NCBI GenBank assembly: GCA_937900215.1
Contig: CALCFH010000059.1
Coordinates: 1-12,274, forward strand
Source of the DNA: an uncultured Cryomorphaceae bacterium
GTDB lineage: Bacteria > Bacteroidota > Bacteroidia > Flavobacteriales > Schleiferiaceae
Direction of reading: 5' to 3'
Length of the DNA: 12,274 bases
Shown: piece by piece, positions 7,214-12,274 of the stretch
Layout: the number at the start of each line of letters is the position of its first letter
Numbering within the stretch: the stretch's first letter is position 1
Notes under the pieces: model-generated
Told to the model about the DNA's origin: nothing
Database searches by the model: none
What the model saw: only the letters and a program-made list of their open reading frames with translations
Program-made: the position numbers and the translations under genes

Positions 7214-7754
7214 ATATCTTCTAGCCTTAAAGCGCTTAGAATTGCCCAGACATAAGCTTGCTTTCCTCTTTAAGAGAATGTTGCATGAACAAGGGAAGAA
7301 AGTAGGGACGACTGTTGACCATCTTTTAGCAAAGTTCGACAGGCTTTCGAAATCAAGCGATTAAATTTTTCTCTCCGCTTTGGGATTAGTTGAAAGTATA
7401 AATTAAAGATTTTGAAAAGGAAGCAAAGAGATTTATTTGCCTCTAACTCCAATGAGATGAACTGTAATTTGCATGCCATAGAAGAAAAATTTAAACAGTA
7501 TTTATTCTAGTTGCGAGATTCTCAGGCAAAGCATTTTTATAATGTATGGTAAGATTGCTTGGAACTTCCCATTTTATTTCTATTTTTGGGATTGTGATTC
7601 ATTTTGAAACAACAGAGCCGTTATGGAAAAAGGTGTTGTATTGCTCATAAATAATTCACATTGAGCTAAAGAAAGAAGGAAATGTTAAATTCGCACAACC
7701 TCTATTGGGGAATAATTATAGGGCGTAAAGTCTCCAAAGGAGCTTAGACCATTA
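7214..7754. other. 541-base intergenic region with no convincing gene
   Basis: All frames are broken by stops. The longest open stretch is a 69-codon minus-strand frame (7270-7479) that resembles no family I know, and a plus-strand fragment ending at 7364 has no clear start. An imperfect hairpin (7220-7240, six pairs with one bulge) follows the epimerase stop but lacks a T-run. The second half holds the promoter candidate at 7558-7588 and a leader of about 160 bases. Just before the next gene, CTCC-AAA-GGAG (7732-7742) forms a 4-bp hairpin that includes the ribosome-binding-like AAAGGAG, 12 bases before the ATG at 7755. Confidence 0.6.
7558..7588 (+). promoter_or_regulatory. Bacteroidota-type promoter candidate for the second gene unit
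   Basis: CTTG at 7558-7561 matches three of four bases of the -33 TTTG element. Exactly 19 bases later TATTTTTG (7581-7588) matches the -7 consensus TAnnTTTG fully. Transcription would begin near 7593-7596 and leave a leader of about 160 bases before the transferase gene at 7755. The consensus is short and AT-rich, so chance matches occur; the position in the only large gap supports it. Confidence 0.45.
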
Positions 7755-8732
7755 ATGGAAAGTATGGAGATATCGTATCTTATTTATCCGGTTTGGCTAT
7801 TGTCTGCCTTCCTTTTAATTCGAATGTACTTTCGGCTGGCTGTTCGCTTCTCCATAATAGACAAACCAAATGAAAGAAGTTCACATATAGTCCCCATCAT
7901 TCGCGGGGGTGGTATAATTATTCCAATAAGTGTTCTCTTTTGGTATGTATTCTCTGGCTTTCAAGATTCCTATTTTGTATTCGGATTGTTGTTGGTTTCC
8001 ACAGTTTCATTTATTGATGATGTCCGCGATTTGCCTAGTGGTCTTCGGGTGCTCATTCACTTGATTTCGGTGACTTGCCTTCTCATAGATCTGCATTTAC
8101 TTAGCTTGCCTTGGTATTACCTAATTCCAATTTATATCCTAATGATAGGCTGGGTGAATGCCTTCAATTTTATGGATGGAATAAACGGCATCACTTCTTT
8201 ATACGCTTCAGTCTGCGTATTCACCATTGGCGGAATTGAATATATTTTAGGTGGATATAGCTTCCGTTTGTTTGGATTTGTACTCATTGCCCTCGCCATC
8301 TTTACTTTTTACAATCTTCGCAAAAGAGCCCGCTGCTTTGCAGGCGATGTGGGAAGTGTGGCCCTTGCTTTTATTTTGGCTTTCTTACTTATTCCTCTGC
8401 TTCAATTAAATTGGGCCTACCTAGGTTTAGTTCTGGTATATGGTGTGGATACCAGCCTGACTATCTTTCACAGACTACTAAAAGGAGAAAAAATTACAGA
8501 GGCACACAGAACCCATAATTATCAGTATCTCGCCAATGAAATGAATTGGGGACATATGAATACGAGTCTATTTTATGCTTCTGTTCAAGTTCTTGTAAAT
8601 ATCTGGGTGGTCTACGCCATTTATATTGGATATTCCTCTTTAATTGTATTTTTAGTCCCAAGTAGTTTGCTGGTGGCACTCTATTTATCTAGCAGGATAT
8701 TGATATTGCGCCGAATGAGTAAGTCATTATGA
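7755..8732 (+). CDS. Polyprenyl-phosphate HexNAc-1-phosphate transferase (WecA/WbpL type, MraY superfamily)
   Basis: An integral membrane enzyme of 325 residues that would transfer a sugar-1-phosphate from a UDP-sugar to undecaprenyl phosphate, starting the lipid-linked repeat unit. Most of the protein is hydrophobic, with many predicted membrane helices (first about 7-27). The catalytic cytoplasmic motifs are all present: FIDDVRDLP (86-94, Asp88-Asp89), NAFNFMDGINGI (135-146), RARCFAGDVGS (191-201, Asp198) and AHRTHNYQ (250-257, His251 and His254). The last resembles WbpL (AHRSHAYQ) more than MraY, which argues for an O-antigen or exopolysaccharide role rather than peptidoglycan. The sugar is probably GlcNAc or a 6-deoxy-HexNAc; sequence alone does not decide. 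ATG 7755 is chosen; ATG 7764 is possible and would remove only three residues. It overlaps the next gene by four bases (ATGA). Confidence 0.92.
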   Translation: MESMEISYLIYPVWLLSAFLLIRMYFRLAVRFSIIDKPNERSSHIVPIIRGGGIIIPISVLFWYVFSGFQDSYFVFGLLLVSTVSFIDDVRDLPSGLRVLIHLISVTCLLIDLHLLSLPWYYLIPIYILMIGWVNAFNFMDGINGITSLYASVCVFTIGGIEYILGGYSFRLFGFVLIALAIFTFYNLRKRARCFAGDVGSVALAFILAFLLIPLLQLNWAYLGLVLVYGVDTSLTIFHRLLKGEKITEAHRTHNYQYLANEMNWGHMNTSLFYASVQVLVNIWVVYAIYIGYSSLIVFLVPSSLLVALYLSSRILILRRMSKSL

Positions 8733-9343
8733 AGATATCTATTGTTTTAGTTGGTTCTGGAGAATTTGCTAGAGAGGTAGCGGCTATGATTCTTTATTCA
8801 GAACTAAACCAACAATTTGATTTGTTGGGTTATGTTTCTGAAAACCATCCAACGGACCTCGCCCCTTTGCAAGCTCCCTATCTTGGTGAAGTATCAATAT
8901 TAAAGAGCTTGAAGGCTGAAATCCCTTCCTTAGCGGTGGCTATCTGTATCGGAAATCCGGTGTTGCGAAGTAAAGTATTCCAACAAATTGAACATCTCGA
9001 TTTATTCTATCCCAATATTATTCATCCTAAGTCTTTTGTAGATTGGGAAAATAGGTTGGATCTGGAAATTGGAATGGGAAATATTATAACGCAGGGCTGT
9101 ATTTTCACTACATCCATTCAGCTCGGAAATTTTAATATCCTAAACTTAGGCTGTTTGGTAGGTCACGACGTGCGATTCTCAAGCTTTTGTACCGTTATGC
9201 ATGGCGCCAAATTCAGCGGGGGTGCTGTGATAGGAGGTCGAGTATTGGTGGGTACGGGAAGTGCATTTATTCGCAAATGTGAGGTGCCTTCAAACTCAAT
9301 TGTACCGGCCTATTCTGTTGTCAGAGGCGACTTTATACCTTAG
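8729..9343 (+). CDS. PglD/NeuD-like sugar O- or N-acetyltransferase, first of a tandem pair
   Basis: A 204-residue protein with the two-part layout of the PglD/NeuD family. The N-terminal Rossmann-like sugar-nucleotide domain carries VGSGEFAREV (8-17). From about residue 100 a left-handed beta-helix of hexapeptide repeats begins (IIHPKSFV, IGMGNIITQGC, LGNFNILNLG). The catalytic base is most likely His146 in LVGHDV, at the position of the conserved histidine of PglD. It would use acetyl-CoA to acetylate an amino or hydroxyl group of a nucleotide sugar or glycan. The C-terminus ends at VVRGDFIP and lacks the usual closing segment (KDVP...GVPAR) that the next gene keeps. It overlaps the transferase gene (ATGA) and lies three bases before its paralogue. 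No aminotransferase partner of the PglE type is visible, so O-acetylation is as likely as N-acetylation. Confidence 0.85.
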   Translation: MKISIVLVGSGEFAREVAAMILYSELNQQFDLLGYVSENHPTDLAPLQAPYLGEVSILKSLKAEIPSLAVAICIGNPVLRSKVFQQIEHLDLFYPNIIHPKSFVDWENRLDLEIGMGNIITQGCIFTTSIQLGNFNILNLGCLVGHDVRFSSFCTVMHGAKFSGGAVIGGRVLVGTGSAFIRKCEVPSNSIVPAYSVVRGDFIP

Positions 9344-9346
9344 AAT

Positions 9347-9985
9347 ATGCTAGATTCTGAATTGAGCGTGATGGGTGGTGGTGCACTTGCTAGAGAAATA
9401 CTACACGCACACAAAGGCAAGTCGGGAATCCTTTCTTCCTATTCCGATATTCATCTGTACGACGATAATATTGAAGAGGGCAAAAGAATAGATGGATTTC
9501 TCTGCAAAGGCAAACTTTCGCAATTCACATCCGGCACAGCTGTATTCGGAATTGCTTCTCCAATGATTAAAAGAGATTTATTCCAAAAATTCCCACATTG
9601 GCAGCAAGCCCAATGGCTGGAACTCATTCATCCTAAAGCAGACATTCAAGATCCTAATAGTATAGAAATAGGTCAAGGAAGCATTATTTCTTCGGGTTGT
9701 GTCTTAACTTGCGGTATAAGTCTCGGTCGTTTTGTGTTCATCAACTTGAATGCGACTGTTGGTCATGACTCTACCATAGAATCTTTTGTTTCTATTATGC
9801 CTGCGGTGAATATTTCGGGCAATGTGTATATTGAGGAGGGCGCCTATTTAGGCACGGGAGCCATCGTGCTTCCTGGCGTTCGAATTGGGAAATACGCGGT
9901 GGTAGCTGCGGGTGCGGTAGTAACTAAAGATGTGCCTGAATACTCTCTGGCTATGGGAGTGCCCGCCCGATTTAGTCCTTTGTAA
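9347..9985 (+). CDS. PglD/NeuD-like sugar O- or N-acetyltransferase, second of a tandem pair
   Basis: A 212-residue relative of the preceding gene product with the same architecture. The N-terminal motif is VMGGGALAREI (8-18), then LIHPKADI (93-100) and hexapeptide repeats (IGQGSIISSGC, LGRFVFINLN, IEEGAYLGTGAIV, IGKYAVVAAGAVV). The catalytic histidine is probably His140 in TVGHDS. The end, KDVPEYSLAMGVPARF, is the standard closing segment of this family and is complete here. It starts three bases after the first copy's stop, so the two are co-translated and probably arose by duplication. Identity between the copies looks low except around the GHD site and the N-terminal glycine motif, so they probably act on different sugars or positions. 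It is the last plus-strand gene, followed by a hairpin and a convergent gene. Confidence 0.87.
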   Translation: MLDSELSVMGGGALAREILHAHKGKSGILSSYSDIHLYDDNIEEGKRIDGFLCKGKLSQFTSGTAVFGIASPMIKRDLFQKFPHWQQAQWLELIHPKADIQDPNSIEIGQGSIISSGCVLTCGISLGRFVFINLNATVGHDSTIESFVSIMPAVNISGNVYIEEGAYLGTGAIVLPGVRIGKYAVVAAGAVVTKDVPEYSLAMGVPARFSPL

Positions 9986-9996
9986 AAACTACAGAA

Positions 9997-10021
9997 TTAG
10001 AGGAGAGGGTACTCCATCTAA
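9997..10021. terminator. Hairpin in the convergent gap, possible bidirectional terminator
   Basis: TTAGAGGAG pairs with CTCC-A-TCTAA through nine base pairs with one bulged A (10016) and a six-base loop (AGGGTA). It is 11 bases after the last plus-strand stop and 16 bases from the minus-strand stop. No T-run follows directly on the plus strand; on the minus strand TTTTT comes about eight bases after the stem. Location supports a terminator, but the weak T-tracts lower confidence. Confidence 0.45.
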
Positions 10022-10037
10022 ATTACACGCTAAAGAT

Positions 10038-12203
10038 TTATTGAATAAGGATACGCTCTGAAGATCTGGCGTTTGAAGAAACTAAAACAACTTGGTAGAT
10101 TCCTTTCTGCAAATCCTTGGTGCTAAGTTTAATTTCTTCCTGTCCTTTTTCCAAGCTAAACACTTCTGAGCTAACTTCTCTTCCAAGTACGTCGTACCAA
10201 AGAACGCTCAAATCATTACCCCACCTTGAATCCAGTGCGAGGTTTAAGAAATCTCCCGATTTCAAAGGATTGGGATAGAGCAAAGAGCGATGAGCGTATT
10301 CGGGTAAACCCACTCCGCTGGCTTTAATTTCAAACTCCTCACTAATCGTTAAGAAAATATTATCCGCCGCTTCAATCCAAAGTCTACCGGTTTGGGTTTC
10401 CATTGCTGCCCCAATGTTCCAAATGAATTCTCCGTCGTTCGGACTGTTTAAAGCCAATGTGTCTGAAAAATTGAGACCACCATCAGAGGAATAATAAATA
10501 TTTACTGCCTGACAGTTTACATCCGGCCCATCGGTGCCGTTAACGGCCCATTGTATGGGATAGCTAAAGTTGCTGGTCAAATGCTGCGTACTACTGGGGA
10601 ATGTAACTTCAAAAGGACCTGAGAAAATATCGACATCAAAATCTACTTGCGCATAAGAAATACCCGGCGCTGTATCATTATTGTCTCTCGCAGTTAATCT
10701 GAAACGCAGATTTCGGCCATAATTTGGAAGAACTTCGCCAATAATTAAATTCCCTGAAAGAATAGAGCTGAACCTTGGGAAAAAGCGTTCGGGAGTTCTT
10801 TTTGGAGTAAAGCTTCGGAAACAGGGCGCATTGGCAACTGGACTAAGTGGACTACCGCTTGGTCCCAAATTGTATTGCTCCCAGGTGAACATCAGTGAAT
10901 CACCGTCTAAATCAGTACCCGATCCCTTCAATCGGAAAGGCGTAGAAACGGGAATTAAAAATCCACTTGCAGGAACTACTAGGGTCGGCGCTGAACCACT
11001 GCCATTTGTGGTCGGACAGGTATTGCCGGCTCCCAATTCGGTGTAGTTTGAAATTTCAGAAATACTGTGCACGTGAAAATAGGCATCGCTATTGGATTGA
11101 ATATTGGGCGGACAAATTCCGGCATATCCCATGATTGTGCTGGCAGAACCCGGCTCGAATGCAGCAGAACTGGCTCTGTTGCACGGATTGTTTTGAGTAT
11201 GATTGGCGCTAAACTGATGGCCTATTTCATGGCAAACATAGTCTACATCAAAAGGATCTCCTACCGGACTTTGAGACCCGGTTACGCCTTGCGCTTTGGT
11301 AGAAAAGCTGCAGGCCAATCCAGGAGCGAATCCTCCTGCTCCCGTGCCGAAATTATGTCCAATGTCGTATAAAGAGTCTCCAAGATAGGAGTCTATTACA
11401 ATCTGATTTTCTAAGGCTAGGTTAAAGGAGTTGTTGTTGTTAAATGGATCGCCTACGGCATCAAAAAAGAAGAGGGTATCCATTTTCTCTGAGAAGATAA
11501 AGTGAATACCTAGGTCGCGCTCGAAAATGCCGTTCACTCTATTGATGGTGGTTGTTACCGCAGAGAGAACAGTCATTTTAGTTCCACCATGAAAGTTGCT
11601 GTATTCTCCAGTGGTTGCCACAGCTAAACGGTAGGTTTTTATTTTGGGACTAAAGAGGGGAGTAGAGCTTACAGCCGTAACCGAGGCAGTTCCTAACGGA
11701 GCTGGGAATAAAATCGGATCTTCCAGATAGCACTCGAAATGAGTAGTCGGAACAGCTTGACTCTTCCAATAACTTACATAGCTGTCTACTCTTCCTGAAA
11801 TACCAGGGTCTAGAAACATCTGTCCTTCGGGACTTAAAACCATGGCATGCAAACCCGTAGCACCAAAATCTAACTGCAAGCGAAGCAGGGGGTCGCTAGG
11901 GGCAAAACCTGTATAGGATCGAATTTGCGGATACTTCGCTTGAAGTTTAGGTGGAATTAAGTTGTTTCCTTTTAGTTTAAAGCGGATGTATCCCCCATCG
12001 GGATGCGGAAAATCAAACCAAGAAATAGAGTCTTTGTTGTCGTTTTGAAGATCAAACCAAAGTCCGAAATAATCCAAATCTAACGAGCGAAAATTGTTGA
12101 GCTGCAGGTCGTTTGGAGTGGTCCAGTCTAAGGACGGCGAGGTATCTTGCCAAAATTTGGCAGAAAAACCTGAGATTCCTATCAATAGAGAAGCCATCAG
12201 CAA
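10038..12203 (-). CDS. Secreted reprolysin-like metalloprotease with T9SS type A sorting domain
   Basis: A 721-residue secreted zinc protease. The metzincin signature HEIGHQFSANH (325-335: His325, Glu326, His329, His335) and a Met-turn, STIMGY with Met358, are both intact. The domain begins near YRLAVATTGEYS (191-202), with a probable propeptide before it (about 20-185). Residues about 405-630 look like two beta-sandwich modules (TDLDGDSLMFTW at 430-441; YPIQWAVNGTDG at 548-559). The last 80 residues (YPNP at 643-646, WYDVLGREV, GIYQVVLV) are a type A T9SS C-terminal signal, so the protein should cross the outer membrane by T9SS and be released or attached to the cell surface. The start is uncertain: 12203 is TTG and 12197 is ATG. 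The frame stays open to a stop at 12234-12236 and encodes KPYISFR, which would supply the positive n-region of a signal peptide ending near GFSA. It is convergent with the glycan genes. Confidence 0.9.
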   Translation of the reverse strand: MLMASLLIGISGFSAKFWQDTSPSLDWTTPNDLQLNNFRSLDLDYFGLWFDLQNDNKDSISWFDFPHPDGGYIRFKLKGNNLIPPKLQAKYPQIRSYTGFAPSDPLLRLQLDFGATGLHAMVLSPEGQMFLDPGISGRVDSYVSYWKSQAVPTTHFECYLEDPILFPAPLGTASVTAVSSTPLFSPKIKTYRLAVATTGEYSNFHGGTKMTVLSAVTTTINRVNGIFERDLGIHFIFSEKMDTLFFFDAVGDPFNNNNSFNLALENQIVIDSYLGDSLYDIGHNFGTGAGGFAPGLACSFSTKAQGVTGSQSPVGDPFDVDYVCHEIGHQFSANHTQNNPCNRASSAAFEPGSASTIMGYAGICPPNIQSNSDAYFHVHSISEISNYTELGAGNTCPTTNGSGSAPTLVVPASGFLIPVSTPFRLKGSGTDLDGDSLMFTWEQYNLGPSGSPLSPVANAPCFRSFTPKRTPERFFPRFSSILSGNLIIGEVLPNYGRNLRFRLTARDNNDTAPGISYAQVDFDVDIFSGPFEVTFPSSTQHLTSNFSYPIQWAVNGTDGPDVNCQAVNIYYSSDGGLNFSDTLALNSPNDGEFIWNIGAAMETQTGRLWIEAADNIFLTISEEFEIKASGVGLPEYAHRSLLYPNPLKSGDFLNLALDSRWGNDLSVLWYDVLGREVSSEVFSLEKGQEEIKLSTKDLQKGIYQVVLVSSNARSSERILIQ

Positions 12204-12251
12204 GCTAATTCTAAAGGAAATATATGGTTTGGTCTATCTTCCATTGAGTTG

Positions 12252-12259
12252 GAAAAATA
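12252..12259 (-). promoter_or_regulatory. Weak -7 element candidate for the protease gene
   Basis: Read on the minus strand this is TATTTTTC, seven of eight positions of the Bacteroidota TAnnTTTG element. The matching -33 element would fall just beyond the window edge, so only half the promoter can be seen. A start site near 12245 would leave a leader of about 40 bases before the TTG/ATG starts and would place the out-of-frame ATG at 12244 at the very 5' end. Confidence 0.2.
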
Positions 12260-12274
12260 CTAAAAAGTTAAGAA

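Noticed and set aside
7209..7364. Plus-strand open stretch after the epimerase stop, considered as a frameshifted C-terminus
   Set aside because: The translated residues (basic, leucine-rich) do not resemble the missing C-terminal segment of this SDR family, so a frameshift cannot be supported.
7270..7479. Minus-strand 69-codon open frame in the large gap
   Set aside because: No recognisable motif or family and no clear ribosome-binding site or promoter. Low-complexity Leu/Lys/Ser composition is expected from AT-rich non-coding DNA.
10831..11372. Two plus-strand open frames of 71 and 101 codons inside the protease gene
   Set aside because: They lie antisense to the metalloprotease core and Met-turn, which are clearly coding, and show no family features.
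1..12274. tRNA or rRNA genes, CRISPR arrays, insertion sequences and prophage genes
   Set aside because: No cloverleaf-like sequence, regularly spaced direct repeats, transposase or integrase motifs were seen by reading; a formal scan was not possible.

Overview
The window looks like a chromosomal segment of a member of the Bacteroidota, most likely a Flavobacteriia-like and possibly marine bacterium. Three things suggest this. The last gene encodes a secreted metalloprotease ending in a type IX secretion (T9SS) sorting domain, which is confined to this phylum. The one credible promoter has the Bacteroidota form (TTG, 19 bases, TAnnTTTG). The DNA is AT-rich with tightly packed sugar genes. 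Species cannot be given from sequence reading alone.

Positions 2-7213 (+) form a dense surface-polysaccharide unit. It holds a 5'-truncated sulfotransferase, a GT4 glycosyltransferase, gmd and fcl (GDP-mannose to GDP-L-fucose), a GT2 glycosyltransferase, a sugar-formyltransferase-like enzyme, a DUF3473-type polysaccharide deacetylase and an NAD-dependent sugar epimerase/dehydratase. Most junctions overlap (ATGA) or are a few bases apart; the only internal gap is 95 bases before the formyltransferase.

Positions 7214-7754 hold no convincing gene but carry a promoter candidate and a long leader. Positions 7755-9985 (+) form a second, shorter unit: a WecA/WbpL-type polyprenyl-phosphate sugar-1-phosphate transferase, then two tandem PglD/NeuD-like acetyltransferases. 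A hairpin lies in the 52-base convergent gap, and 10038-12203 (-) is the T9SS metalloprotease.

Taken together, the genes fit synthesis of a lipid-linked glycan (exopolysaccharide, capsule or O-antigen). The integral-membrane transferase would load the first sugar phosphate onto undecaprenyl phosphate, GT4 and GT2 would add sugars including fucose, and the sulfotransferase, acetyltransferases, formyltransferase and deacetylase would decorate it. No flippase, polymerase, chain-length regulator, aminotransferase or exporter is visible, so the locus continues upstream or lies elsewhere. The most interesting points are sulfation next to fucose synthesis, the coupled formyltransferase/deacetylase pair that recalls ArnA/ArnD logic, and the unusual start region of the protease.
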